Source of the DNA: Paenibacillus terrigena DSM 21567
GTDB lineage: Bacteria; Bacillota; Bacilli; Paenibacillales; Paenibacillaceae
Reading direction: 5' to 3'
Assembly: GCF_000374845.1 (NCBI RefSeq)
Contig: NZ_KB895425.1
Location: 1 to 64,000, forward strand
DNA: 64,000 nt
Made by a program: the position numbers and the translations under genes. Shown here in pieces: positions 8,528-17,213 of this stretch; position 1 is the stretch's first letter, and each line of letters starts with the position of its first letter. Below the pieces are notes generated by a model, which did not search any database, was not told where the DNA came from, and worked only from the letters and a program-made list of their open reading frames with translations.

Positions 8528-8926
8528 TTAGTTGGATGCTTGGTACGCTAGACAGACAGAATCTATCAACTCCTCTAATGAGCCAATAATCTGTTCAATT
8601 TTGTCTATATGATAAAAAGTACATGTGGTTCCGATATCATTAATTTCATGTGCTGAGGAGTATAAATATATTTTCTTTTTCGCTCCTATAGCAATTCCTA
8701 ACTCTACATGGCTCCCTTTCCCCGCTGGAAACATAACAATTACAACATCTGCATCCAAAACCCCTGTTACTTCTTCTTGGCCAATTTTACAGAGTTTTGA
8801 TATGGAGTCTATGTTTGAGTGTGTTGTCCAATCGTACGTTTGTATAAACCCACGGGATTTTAAACTTTCAGCAACTCGCCGTACATTTTCTATATTTTTG
8901 AGACTAGATGCAATGTAAAATTTCAC
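8528..8926 (-). CDS. Nucleoside 2-deoxyribosyltransferase-like protein
   Basis: A 132-residue protein with KFYIASSLKNIENVR at its start, the first strand and helix of the nucleoside 2-deoxyribosyltransferase/NDT-like Rossmann fold. An ADVVIVMFPAGKGSHVELG segment follows and carries the Glu that serves as nucleophile in this family. Such proteins handle the glycosidic bond of nucleosides, or act as small nucleotide-related enzymes of unknown role. I prefer the GTG at 8926, with GGGGGA six bases upstream, over the ATG 18 bases earlier. A full cassette-type repeat lies upstream. Confidence 0.8.
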   Translation of the reverse strand: MKFYIASSLKNIENVRRVAESLKSRGFIQTYDWTTHSNIDSISKLCKIGQEEVTGVLDADVVIVMFPAGKGSHVELGIAIGAKKKIYLYSSAHEINDIGTTCTFYHIDKIEQIIGSLEELIDSVCLAYQASN

Positions 8927-8972
8927 ATGCTTCCCCCGTTCCATTTCTTGAGTAGTTATATATTAACACATA

Positions 8973-9072
8973 TTGGAAGTATCCTGAGCGTTAGTTAAGT
9001 AAAGACAGCCGACACAAAAAGCCGGCTGCCTTCAAATGTTTTTATTGAACTATCGTGTCCCGTAAGCGCAAT
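8973..9072. repeat. Cassette-type repeat, full copy (good reference copy)
   Basis: Distal core 8973-9000 (TTGGAAGTATCC, TGAG, CGTTAGTTAAGT). Hairpin CAGCCG (9006-9011) with CGGCTG (9023-9028). Proximal core 9045-9072 (TTGAACTATCG, TGTCC, CGTAAGCGCAAT). The outer arms are also partly complementary across the hairpin, so the whole unit can fold as one imperfect palindrome. Confidence 0.85.
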
Positions 9073-9149
9073 ACCTACATTTCTGGTTGTGCAAATGTAC
9101 GACGGGTACCCAATGAATAAATACATGCGTGTCGCATGGAGTAAAAAAG

Positions 9150-9932
9150 TTATTTTTTCTTTACCGGTATCCAAATCTCCCCAGTAACATACTCTGCCGT
9201 TCCATAATACATCTCGAAACTAGGACCTTCAACCTGTTCGTATTCCGATGTCGGAAACCATTCGGAATAAATCCGTCCCCATAACTTTATTAAATCACAT
9301 TGCGGTTCCGGGAAAATCGCCCACCTCACCATGTATTTAAAAGATGTTCCAGTATGATCATATAAGGCAGCGTGCAAGATGGTGTTACTAAAGCGTCCCA
9401 GTAATCCATTCATCCCTTCAACACTGCCATCTACATCACATTGTTGACGGAATTGAGCAACTTCAGCATATACTTTTTGAGGATCGGAATTGACCAGACC
9501 ATAAGCTCCAAACATCTCAAAAGGCCCTTTTGATTCGATACGGTAATTCATTTCGATATCTCCTTTTATTGAAATATGAAAGGACATTCGAGGATAGGCT
9601 TTTAGAGAAACGCCTTTATCGCGCGCAGATATCGGTATTATCCCATGAAGATTCTTAAACGCCCGTGCAAACGCTTCTGGCGAATCATATCCATATTTCA
9701 TAGCTACATCAATAACCTTTGTATCTGTTGTCTGCAGTTCAAATGCTGCCAATGTCAACCGTCGACGTCGAATGTACTCCGATAACGATACTCCCGTAAT
9801 AAATGGAAACATTCGTTGAAAATGATACGTAGAGCAACAGGCTCTCTGAGCTATTTCATCATATGAGATGTTGTCCGCTAGATTTGTTTCGATATATTCC
9901 ATGGCGTTATTCATCCTGTCTAACCAATCCAT
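9150..9932 (-). CDS. AraC-family regulator with GyrI-like ligand-binding domain
   Basis: A 260-residue transcription factor. Residues about 8-105 hold the two helix-turn-helix motifs of AraC/XylS proteins (ISYDEIAQRACCSTYHFQRM and KVIDVAMKYGYDSPEAFARA). The rest is a GyrI-like/SOUL effector domain that binds hydrophobic or drug-like molecules in relatives such as BmrR and Rob. I start at the ATG at 9932, where AGGAGGG lies seven bases upstream; the longer frame lacks this. It stands alone, flanked on the 3' side by a cassette-type repeat. The target genes are unknown. Confidence 0.9.
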   Translation of the reverse strand: MDWLDRMNNAMEYIETNLADNISYDEIAQRACCSTYHFQRMFPFITGVSLSEYIRRRRLTLAAFELQTTDTKVIDVAMKYGYDSPEAFARAFKNLHGIIPISARDKGVSLKAYPRMSFHISIKGDIEMNYRIESKGPFEMFGAYGLVNSDPQKVYAEVAQFRQQCDVDGSVEGMNGLLGRFSNTILHAALYDHTGTSFKYMVRWAIFPEPQCDLIKLWGRIYSEWFPTSEYEQVEGPSFEMYYGTAEYVTGEIWIPVKKK

Positions 9933-10119
9933 CGTTTTCCCTCCTTTCAAGATAAATTTTATCGCAGATAAAAAATGAATACCGTGCATTTTCTGCACGA
10001 AAAAGTCAGCATGTCGAAGATAATAAAGAGTTATGATTTCGCTATGCTTGCTCCATAAATCTCTAATATCGCCACATCGCCTGAAGTCGATCCCAACAAA
10101 TGTCTTTTCGAAATTTTTA

Positions 10120-10566
10120 TTAGCGAGCAGATTCCATTCGTTTTATAAATCCAGTCTTAGTGCCCAGGTATCCTACTGACTCATAAAATTTATGTGCTTG
10201 TTCTCGGTTTTCACTAGAAGCTAAGATTATGTAAGAACAGTTCATTTTACTAGCAAAATCCTCAAGTGTAGCCATGAGAGTCTTACCAATCCCCTTTCCT
10301 TGATACGTTGACGAAACCACAACATTCTCTACCAACATATATGGTTGACACTCACCCACAATATCCAGGCATACGATTCCCATTGCTGTTCCAATTACCT
10401 TTTCGTCATTACATGCAACTGCAACGAAATAGTTTGGTTGTTTCGAAATAATCTCTAACTGATATTGCATCTTTTCAATGTTAGAATCAGTTCCAACAAA
10501 CTCAATGAATAATTTAGACAAGTCATTAGCATCTTCAATTCCTGCTTTTCTCACTTTTATATCCAC
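10120..10566 (-). CDS. GNAT-family N-acetyltransferase
   Basis: A 148-residue acetyltransferase. The acetyl-CoA binding motif A is VVSSTYQGKGIGKTLMATLE (Q/RxxGxG/A), and the C-terminal EQAHKFYESVGY is the usual motif B. It transfers acetyl from acetyl-CoA to an unknown amine. The start is a GTG at 10566 with GGAG eight bases upstream. The 5' end of this gene and about 75 bases before it are closely repeated at 33388-33560, where they are joined to a tyrosine-recombinase tail. Confidence 0.88.
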   Translation of the reverse strand: MDIKVRKAGIEDANDLSKLFIEFVGTDSNIEKMQYQLEIISKQPNYFVAVACNDEKVIGTAMGIVCLDIVGECQPYMLVENVVVSSTYQGKGIGKTLMATLEDFASKMNCSYIILASSENREQAHKFYESVGYLGTKTGFIKRMESAR

Positions 10567-10640
10567 TTATTCAACTCCAACGAATTTTTAGTTATTCTTG
10601 CATAGATTTTGATAACGTTTGTGTATCGACGAACCAGAGA
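10472..10640. repeat. Duplicated segment: GNAT 5' end and upstream region (copy 1)
   Basis: The first 31 codons of the GNAT gene plus its ribosome site and about 75 bases upstream match 33388-33560 at roughly 80 percent by eye. Shared words include GACAAGTCATTAGCATCTTC and AACGTTTGTGTATC. Bases 10641-10719 contain no gene that I can support. Confidence 0.75.
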
Positions 10641-10719
10641 GGCTAATGGTGTGATCGTACAGAGCGGTGCTGGGACTTATATCTCGTCGCATATTTAGCT
10701 GGTTTAATGTAACGACCTT

Positions 10720-11841
10720 CTATGAATCCGAGACAAAAATCTCTGGATTTAATCCCTTGAGTTCATCAATTACAAAATATCCATCTTGCCTAACGAGAAC
10801 ATCATCAAACCACAACTGTCCTCCACCATATTCCGGTCTTTGTATGTATACAATATCCCAGTGTATCGAAGATAAATTTGCATCTTCGCATTGAGTAGGA
10901 GCAGTCCCTACTGCAAGATGAATACTACCCCAAATCTTCTCATCAAATAATATATCTTTCACGGGATTTGTGATATATGGATTCAGACCAATTCCAAACT
11001 CGCCAATATATCTTGAGCCTTTATCTGAATTAAGTATTTGATTCAATTTTTCAGTGTTGTTGGCTACTGCTTCAACAATTCTTCCATCTTTAAATGTAAA
11101 CTCTACATTTTCAAATGTCGTACCTTGGAAGATCACAGGAGTGTTAAAAGTAATAAATCCATTGATTGAGTGTTTCTTAGGAATACTATACACTTCACCA
11201 TCTGGAAGGTTTTGATGGCCAGCATCCATTGATACAGGCATATTTTTTATAGAAAAAGACAAATCAGTACCCTGTCCTACAATCCTTACTTTTTCTGTGG
11301 TTTTCATTAGATCAACAAGTTTCTTCATCTGTAAAGAAAGTTTGGAATAATCTAAATTACAGACATTAAAGTAAAATTCCTCAAATCGATCTGTTGACAT
11401 ATTAGCTGCTTGTGCTGCTGAAGCATTTGGATATCGCATAATGCACCAATTGGTCCTGTCCCATCGATATGCATGGACTTCATGATAATAATTCTTCCAA
11501 TAAAGATCCATCTTCTCACGTTGTACCTCATTTAATTCATTAACATTCTGATCTGCTCTGATGAGGAGGTATGCATCCATTTCTTTCATTCGCTGCTTGT
11601 CAAAATTAGCCATAGATGTGATCTGTTCTAGAGAACAGTTATTTAGTTGAATTGCTAATACTTCATTGTCAAGAAACACAACAAAAGGAATTCCGCCCAC
11701 ATGATAAGCTTCTTCAACGATTGCCTTTGCTAAAAGATTTTCATGTCCCTCTACTTCGATGAGAAGTTTCTCATTCTTCTTGAGATTAAGTGAGTAATTC
11801 ACTACGTTACGAGCAAGCAATTGCAATCTTTGATCCTTCAT
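10720..11841 (-). CDS. M29-family (thermophilic-type) aminopeptidase
   Basis: A 373-residue metallo-aminopeptidase of the AmpS/aminopeptidase T family, close to the usual 370-410. Typical stretches are NVVNYSLNLKKNEKLLIEVE near the N-terminus, IVGQGTDLSFSI and MDAGHQNLPDGEVYSIP in the middle (metal-ligand region) and GEFGIGLNPYI followed by HLAVGT near the end. It releases N-terminal residues from short peptides in the cytoplasm. I start at the ATG at 11841 with GGAGGGG seven bases upstream. It appears to be its own transcription unit; bases 11872-12040 are AT-rich and hold no gene. Confidence 0.92.
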   Translation of the reverse strand: MKDQRLQLLARNVVNYSLNLKKNEKLLIEVEGHENLLAKAIVEEAYHVGGIPFVVFLDNEVLAIQLNNCSLEQITSMANFDKQRMKEMDAYLLIRADQNVNELNEVQREKMDLYWKNYYHEVHAYRWDRTNWCIMRYPNASAAQAANMSTDRFEEFYFNVCNLDYSKLSLQMKKLVDLMKTTEKVRIVGQGTDLSFSIKNMPVSMDAGHQNLPDGEVYSIPKKHSINGFITFNTPVIFQGTTFENVEFTFKDGRIVEAVANNTEKLNQILNSDKGSRYIGEFGIGLNPYITNPVKDILFDEKIWGSIHLAVGTAPTQCEDANLSSIHWDIVYIQRPEYGGGQLWFDDVLVRQDGYFVIDELKGLNPEIFVSDS

Positions 11842-12040
11842 GAATACCCCTCCAGAAAGTCGTATTACCACCTAATGTCTTATGCACCAACTTCGTTAAT
11901 TAATTTTATCAATGGAATATTATAGAAAATATATAATAAACAATTAGAAATTTTATTTACCCATAATGAGAGCGTAAAATATGATGCGTAGATAGTTAAT
12001 AAAACAAAGATCTCGCTAGTCTACCAATCCATTACAAGTT

Positions 12041-13387
12041 TTATCGAAGATCGTTCAGAACCCAAGGACCTTTCACGACGATTTGCGGGTCCCCGATATA
12101 AAAGGATATATCCTTCTGACCCTGCTCGACGCTCAACCATTCGCTTTCGACCGTCCATGTGTTCTCGTTCAACTTTGTGCTGTAGGACATGCCGACGCCG
12201 TCCTTCGTGAAGAGCTTGTAATTTTGCAGCGATCTCGGCTGGTCAGCATCAAAATGAGTATTTACTTCAATACGCATACTTTTGGCATTTACGCGCTCCA
12301 CTCGGGTGAACTCTATGGGGAAGCCGGCTAATTGGCTTGATACATGAATCTCTCTCGTTCCCTCTTCGGGAACTGGCAGGGTAACTTTAACATGTTCCGC
12401 TTCTGGATCTACGATCCGAATGGCAGGTATGACTAGCCGGTAATGGTCAGCTCCGATCGGGTCATCAAACAGTAATTCGCTCGGCTTGGTAAACCCAGTG
12501 TCCTTCTTTATTTGCAGCGAATGGGCTTGATCATCCGCAAGCTCAAGCTGCAGGCCTTCGGCAATCGGTTCTTTACCGTATGAATTGATAATCTGCCGTC
12601 CGGATAATAGAGTGAGCAAATTCACTTTGCGGCTTCTTCCGTCCAGTAGGGTCACGATGCCGGTAATCCGAATGCTGTTCCGCATGTCACTTGAACCAAA
12701 ACCGGCCAAATCGTCCGCTGTCTTCGCTTTAGTCAGATGTAGTTTGCCGGTAGTCGTATTGCCAAATCTCAGAAAAGTGTTATCAAGTCCCTTGTATGGA
12801 ATGATACCTTCATAGTAATATCCGGCCTGCCAAGGACCGTCGCCTCCCCATGATGCATTGCTCTGCTTGAATTCAAACTCTCCTTGCTCCGTTACCAGAA
12901 AGGCACTCTTGACGGCCACTGCCGAAATATTGTCTCCGCTTAAGGCGATTTGCCCACCTGCCCCTTGAACGAGCACTCCATCAACCGTGATCTTTCCGTT
13001 CTCTCCGATTGAGTCCAATGGCTTTGTCAGCACATAGGTCGTCTGTTCTGGATCATCGTTCTGCTGCACGAAGTCGAAGCCCGGGATAAATTGCAACACT
13101 TTCTTCAATTCTGCTCTGGCATCCGGCAAGAAGGAGATAAATGCCGTACATAGGATGACAGCGACGCAGGCGGCAGTCAACCATCTTCGGCGTATAGCCT
13201 TCCTGTAAGGTACCGCTTCTTTTTCCTTGTTGAAGTCCAATCGGGCGAATGTCTGCCTACTTATTCGCACCCATGCGGCTTCGTCCACTCCCTCGCCCGT
13301 AGGGTCGCTTTCCTCCAAACCATTTAATTCTTTCGGGTCGATCCCATCCATCCACTCGAATATATCTTTATCTTCAGTCCGAGCCAT
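12041..13387 (-). CDS. DUF4179 anti-sigma-factor-like membrane protein
   Basis: A 448-residue single-pass protein: a cytoplasmic N-terminal segment of about 88 residues, one transmembrane helix (about 71-88, WLTAACVAVILCTAFISFL) and a large extracellular region of DUF4179 type. The gene begins four bases after the stop of the ECF sigma gene, the standard layout of sigma/anti-sigma pairs in Bacillales. The cytoplasmic part is presumed to bind the sigma factor until an outside signal releases it. The signal is unknown. Confidence 0.82.
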   Translation of the reverse strand: MARTEDKDIFEWMDGIDPKELNGLEESDPTGEGVDEAAWVRISRQTFARLDFNKEKEAVPYRKAIRRRWLTAACVAVILCTAFISFLPDARAELKKVLQFIPGFDFVQQNDDPEQTTYVLTKPLDSIGENGKITVDGVLVQGAGGQIALSGDNISAVAVKSAFLVTEQGEFEFKQSNASWGGDGPWQAGYYYEGIIPYKGLDNTFLRFGNTTTGKLHLTKAKTADDLAGFGSSDMRNSIRITGIVTLLDGRSRKVNLLTLLSGRQIINSYGKEPIAEGLQLELADDQAHSLQIKKDTGFTKPSELLFDDPIGADHYRLVIPAIRIVDPEAEHVKVTLPVPEEGTREIHVSSQLAGFPIEFTRVERVNAKSMRIEVNTHFDADQPRSLQNYKLFTKDGVGMSYSTKLNENTWTVESEWLSVEQGQKDISFYIGDPQIVVKGPWVLNDLR

Positions 13388-13391
13388 CGGT

Positions 13392-13946
13392 TTACTCTTG
13401 CCTCCCTTCGCTGTGTTTTGCTTTGAACATTTTGCGCAGCCTGTACAGGCGGTTCTCCACCGCTTTGCTGGTCAGCTTTAATCCCTTTGAGATCTGTTCC
13501 ACTGATTCGTAGTAAAAATAGCGGCGGTAAAAGATTGTTCGGTCCGGTTCAGGTAGAGCATTGACCAAAGCAATCATGTCCGTGGAGGCTTCCTTCGATA
13601 TCACCGTTTCTTCAACGCTCGCCTTATCCGTCATTCGGTCATCGAACTGATCCTCTCCCGGGCGTCTTAGCAGTTTCCGACGGGTGTCAAGCGAAGAATA
13701 TTTGGCCAGGATCAGGAGCCAGGTTCGTAATGAGCCTTTCGCCGTATCAAACTCGTCGATTCGGCTCCAAGCAGCCAGGAAAATGTCGCTGACGCATTCC
13801 TCTACATCTTCCGACCGGCCAACCCCCTCCAAAATTCGGCTGACGAGGCCGTAAACCCTGTTCCCGTATCTGTCCATCAATCGCTCAAGTGCTGGTGGCA
13901 GGCGCAGTCGCAAGTCATCCACCAGTTGTTGATCGTCCTCGTTCAT
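13392..13946 (-). CDS. ECF-type RNA polymerase sigma factor
   Basis: A 184-residue group 4 sigma factor. Region 2 (about 20-85) includes VEECVSDIFLAAWSRIDEFD and the GSLRTWLLILAKYSSLDTRR core. Region 4 (about 125-175) contains LPEPDRTIFYRRYFYYESVE with the helix-turn-helix QISKGLKLTSKAVENRLYR. It directs RNA polymerase to a small regulon and is probably autoregulated from the 230-bp upstream region 13947-14178. I cannot pick out a paired -35/-10 element there. It is coupled to the anti-sigma gene downstream. Confidence 0.93.
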   Translation of the reverse strand: MNEDDQQLVDDLRLRLPPALERLMDRYGNRVYGLVSRILEGVGRSEDVEECVSDIFLAAWSRIDEFDTAKGSLRTWLLILAKYSSLDTRRKLLRRPGEDQFDDRMTDKASVEETVISKEASTDMIALVNALPEPDRTIFYRRYFYYESVEQISKGLKLTSKAVENRLYRLRKMFKAKHSEGRQE

Positions 13947-14178
13947 GTCCTCTCCCTTTCAACTTTTGGAATGCTTCCTTCATGTATAACTACGTAGTCG
14001 GAATCCGAAATCCCTCAAAATCATTCCAAAACCGTTCAATTCTCTGACAACGAAAAAAGAATAGACACGCTAACGCGATCTTATCGTCAATGCTATATAA
14101 GGTAGAATCATACCGCAATGAGACTATCGAGTAGGTCGTGATGGTTAGCGTACATTCGGACGAATTGAGCCAGCTGCC

Positions 14179-15294
14179 TTAACCTCTGTTTATATAAAAT
14201 GATTCGAACTCGATAACAGAGTCGAACTGGTTCAAAGATACTCCTTCTGTTCTTAGGTGAATCTCCAACTTTTCTATAAGCTGCAGAACGGCTATTCTTA
14301 ACGGTTCGAAATTTGTTGGATCCAACAGAGTGACAAGATCTGGATACCCATAACGATCGTAAAACTCTCGATGCTCGCCTAAGTCAACAATGCCAGGCCA
14401 ACGTCCTTTTTCAGCAGCATACAATATTCGGGATAGCCCGTCTTGTACACCAATAGCAACGAAGAAAGCTGTTTCGTAATAGCCCTTTTCGCATGCGGTT
14501 AGCAGCTTGTTCATCATCCCCCTTTCTTCTTCGTAATACCCCTTCATTCGCTCTTTGTAAGAGCGAATGTCTTCTTGACTGTTTTGTCGCTCCGACATAA
14601 GGCGAAGAGTATCTGAAGTCAGTTTCTCACATGCCGATATAATTTCATCGGGAGTAGAACTCAACATCATGGTGTCGAGGTGTTCATCCAGTTGTTCAGG
14701 CTTAATGGGGAGATTTCTGATCTGCTCACGATAGTGGCCCCAACTGCGCTTGTAGTAGATTTGGTTTAAAAACCCAAGTGACTTAAAGATGTTTCTGGCT
14801 ATCTCTTGAGTTTGGGTTCGACAATAGGATAGCTCCTTAGAGTGTTCTGAAAGTCGCATTTTAGCCAGGCTAATAAGACATTCTGTTAATACAGATTCGG
14901 CTTTGTTGATCATAGTAGGCGCTTTGGAGTCATTCCCCATGATGGCTATCTTTTCTCGAAGACCCATGAATTTAGAATAATCATCATCAGATCGTACATA
15001 CAATAGTTCACAATCTGCAATAATTGTAGTACTCCACTCATCAGATGTTGCCATCCTTTCAGCACGCTCCCAACCGATTGGCCAAAAATCAAAGCTTATA
15101 CCGTCGATTAGAAACTGGCATTCCACTTGTCTTCCTCTATCCGTGGCCGGAATGAAGAAGAAATCCAAATCCGACCGCTCCGTCGCTCTACCCTGCAAAT
15201 ATGATCCATAATAGCCAACGATAGCAACATCTTGGGGGTAATGAGTCTTAATATGCTTGACAATAATATCAGCTACGGCAAAAACATTAACCAT
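14179..15294 (-). CDS. Nucleotidyltransferase-domain protein
   Basis: A 371-residue protein. The N-terminal domain has the polymerase-beta/nucleotidyltransferase motif GSYLQGRATERSDLDFFF, that is GS followed by DxD at the expected spacing, with a third acidic residue likely in FDFWPIG. The C-terminal 250 residues are helical and resemble HEPN-like or substrate-binding extensions of aminoglycoside adenylyltransferases. It should transfer a nucleotide to an unknown small molecule or protein. I start at the ATG at 15294 with AAGGAGG eight bases upstream. It is a stand-alone accessory gene. Confidence 0.8.
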   Translation of the reverse strand: MVNVFAVADIIVKHIKTHYPQDVAIVGYYGSYLQGRATERSDLDFFFIPATDRGRQVECQFLIDGISFDFWPIGWERAERMATSDEWSTTIIADCELLYVRSDDDYSKFMGLREKIAIMGNDSKAPTMINKAESVLTECLISLAKMRLSEHSKELSYCRTQTQEIARNIFKSLGFLNQIYYKRSWGHYREQIRNLPIKPEQLDEHLDTMMLSSTPDEIISACEKLTSDTLRLMSERQNSQEDIRSYKERMKGYYEEERGMMNKLLTACEKGYYETAFFVAIGVQDGLSRILYAAEKGRWPGIVDLGEHREFYDRYGYPDLVTLLDPTNFEPLRIAVLQLIEKLEIHLRTEGVSLNQFDSVIEFESFYINRG

Positions 15295-15380
15295 CCAATA
15301 ACCTCCTTGCTGTACGTCATTTTTGAATACGTTGGTAAGCATCAATCTGGCAGTATCCCGGTCTTATTAGACTAGTACAG

Positions 15381-16298
15381 TCAAGAAAACGACTTACACC
15401 ATACAAACATACTTCCGAGTTCTTGGAAGCCAACCCTCGTGTAGACGCGAATCGCATCATCAGGTTCTGGATCAAGCGTCCACATTCCCCCATGATTGAT
15501 ATAAAGTTTACTGACGCCGGCATTTTTCAACCGACGCATACACTCGTACAACAGGTTAGTTGCCAATCCCTTTCTTCGATGCGTGGGAGCCGTTCCAAAA
15601 GGTTCGATAATTGCGATATTGTTCTCACTATCGAACCAGATATTTGCAAAGCCGACGACTTGATTCACCTCGTCTACTATAACCAAGTCTAAATCTTGAT
15701 GATAGGTTGGACAGGACATCAAACGGTGGTAAATCTCCATATCCGGCGCTGTCAATCCCGCTGAACCGCTCATGATATTGACTTTTTGCTCTAAATCACC
15801 CGTCTCGATCGGACGCACCATGAAACCCTCGGGAAAACGAGGCTCTTGAATCACATTTTCTAAATCAATTACCCCGGAATACATGTACCAAGTATGCTGT
15901 TCGTATCCCCTAGCCTTCAGCGTCTCTACTCGGTGAAAATCTTCGACATAACTCCAAATATAAACCTCCTGTCCGCTGCGATCTTCAAGTGATGGACCAC
16001 AATAGTATTGTTCCACCCAGGCGAATATTTCTTCTTCCAGATGAACGTACTCAGACCCAGTAAAGCAATAAACAATTCGATAATGCCCTGGCCAAATTGC
16101 GCCGATAATGGTCCCATTATCGATTTCGCAAACCATCAGATTTCGAAGGAATTTTTCACCACCGAAGGCGCGATTATAATCAAAATCCCCTAGACTCGGA
16201 TAAAAACGGCGGGTTGGCTCGGCAAACTTTTGGGTGATTATCTTTCGGAGTTCCATGTAATCGCTCTCATCTCTGTATTTACGAAATTGCATTGACAT
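15381..16298 (-). CDS. GNAT-family N-acetyltransferase, two-domain length
   Basis: A 305-residue protein. The C-terminal half holds a clear GNAT fold: VDEVNQVVGFANIW, then IIEPFGTAPTHRRKGLATNL (motif A, R/QxxGxA) and AIRVYTRVGFQELG (motif B). The N-terminal half looks like a divergent, non-catalytic GNAT repeat. The substrate is unknown. The ATG at 16298 has GGGGAG eight bases upstream and is better placed than the GTG nine bases earlier. The upstream region 16417-16524 is duplicated at 34801-34912. Confidence 0.85.
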   Translation of the reverse strand: MSMQFRKYRDESDYMELRKIITQKFAEPTRRFYPSLGDFDYNRAFGGEKFLRNLMVCEIDNGTIIGAIWPGHYRIVYCFTGSEYVHLEEEIFAWVEQYYCGPSLEDRSGQEVYIWSYVEDFHRVETLKARGYEQHTWYMYSGVIDLENVIQEPRFPEGFMVRPIETGDLEQKVNIMSGSAGLTAPDMEIYHRLMSCPTYHQDLDLVIVDEVNQVVGFANIWFDSENNIAIIEPFGTAPTHRRKGLATNLLYECMRRLKNAGVSKLYINHGGMWTLDPEPDDAIRVYTRVGFQELGSMFVWCKSFS

Positions 16299-16416
16299 GT
16301 CTTTCACTCCCCGTTTGCTTCAAATCACCTAACTTCAGCATATCATCCTTTGTAAATATTCTAAATTCTACTTCGCTCAAGCCAAAACACCACCATTTTT
16401 TAATTTTCATATAACA

Positions 16417-16524
16417 GTATTATTTTACCAATTTTTTGATAATTCGTTTGATAATAAATAGTTATAATCAATTTTTATCGGACCTTACAATAATACTCCT
16501 TAAGTCGATAATCACTACGTTGCC
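16417..16524. repeat. Duplicated cassette leader segment (copy 1)
   Basis: This segment of about 107 bp matches 34801-34912 at about 85 percent by eye. It contains GATAATAAATAGTTATAATC and AAGTCGATAATCACTACGTT (copy 2 differs by one base in the second word). It lies 5' of a minus-strand gene in both places. On the minus strand TTGTAA and TATAAC, 18 bases apart, could form a promoter. Confidence 0.7.
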
Positions 16525-16551
16525 CGTAACTAGAGTAAAGGGCTCCTCATC

Positions 16552-16585
16552 AAACCGTACGTGAGGTTTTCCCTCATACGGCTTT
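16552..16585 (-). ncRNA. Group II intron domain V
   Basis: On the minus strand AGCCGTATGAGG is followed by a GAAA-type tetraloop, CCTCACGTACGG and then TTT. This is the 34-nucleotide domain V hairpin with the bulged ACG expected of bacterial group II introns. It directly follows the maturase remnant. Confidence 0.85.
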
Positions 16586-16614
16586 CCGATGTTCGTCTTT
16601 CATGGGCATGCAGA

Positions 16615-17050
16615 TTACAAGAGCTTTTTCAATCCATGTAGTTTTGCCAATCGCTTTACTTCTTGAAAAGATCCCATCCATCTCACTTGTTCTTGGAATG
16701 CGTGCTTACGCATGCTTGGCGGTGCTAATCGCTCCTTTACCACTTCGCGAATCCTGGCCTCTGCTTTAGCGGTTAGCCATTTCTGTGTTGTGTAATAAAC
16801 ACGTGCTTTAGACGTTTCCGCTTTGATCTTCCGGTGATGCATCCTCAGAAAGTCATGCACTTCTTCACCAGAACATAAACCCACAATTCGGGTTTTCGTC
16901 GGGTACATCGTTAGATCGTTAGCTCTAATCTTTCCATGATCGTTCGGATGAGTTCATACGATCGGATCGCATCTTTTCTCGTCTTGCACACCACCACGCA
17001 GTCATCCGAATAGCGCGTTAATTCTCCATAACAGGTCGAAAAGAAAGAGA
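16615..17050 (-). pseudogene. Group II intron reverse transcriptase/maturase, truncated and frameshifted
   Basis: Two frames together give the C-terminal part of a group II intron-encoded protein. Upstream, LTRYSDDCVVVCKTRKDAIR carries the reverse-transcriptase active site (YSDD variant of YADD). After a frameshift near 16910 it continues as MYPTKTRIVGL, matching the usual Lys-Thr segment of RT domain 7, and ends in KLHGLKKLL. The thumb/X domain is degenerate and the fingers are missing. It cannot encode a working protein. Confidence 0.82.
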
Positions 17051-17213
17051 ATATACGAATGCATCGGATGGTTGTAATTAAAATTTAATATTTATTTTCG
17101 TATAATTAAGTTCCATTATTAGATAAATATGGTAAAGTATAGATCGAAAGTATAAGCGGTTTAATTTTCAGGGGAGGAGGATTTCATCCAAAATCTAAAA
17201 AGGAGGTGTAGCG

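Larger units (their letters stand above)
16530..17050 (-). mobile_element. Group II intron remnant, 3' part only
   Basis: The minus strand carries the end of a group II intron: a reverse transcriptase/maturase remnant (16615 to about 17050), then domain V and the intron 3' end near 16530. The 5' half of the intron and most of the maturase are missing. Next to the 3' end the sequence becomes GTTACGGGCAACG, a shortened repeat core, when compared with the intact copy at 34898-34924. The exact intron boundary is uncertain by about 10 bases. Confidence 0.75.

Noticed and set aside
14050-14178. Further degenerate copy of the cassette repeat between the sigma gene and the nucleotidyltransferase
   Set aside because: Words such as ACTATCGAGTAGG and GGTTAGCG are present, but spacing and symmetry are lost, so I did not count it.
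17041-17213. Riboswitch in the leader of the sugar dehydrogenase gene
   Set aside because: The leader is AT-rich with no conserved aptamer-like stems or terminator; it looks like an ordinary promoter region.
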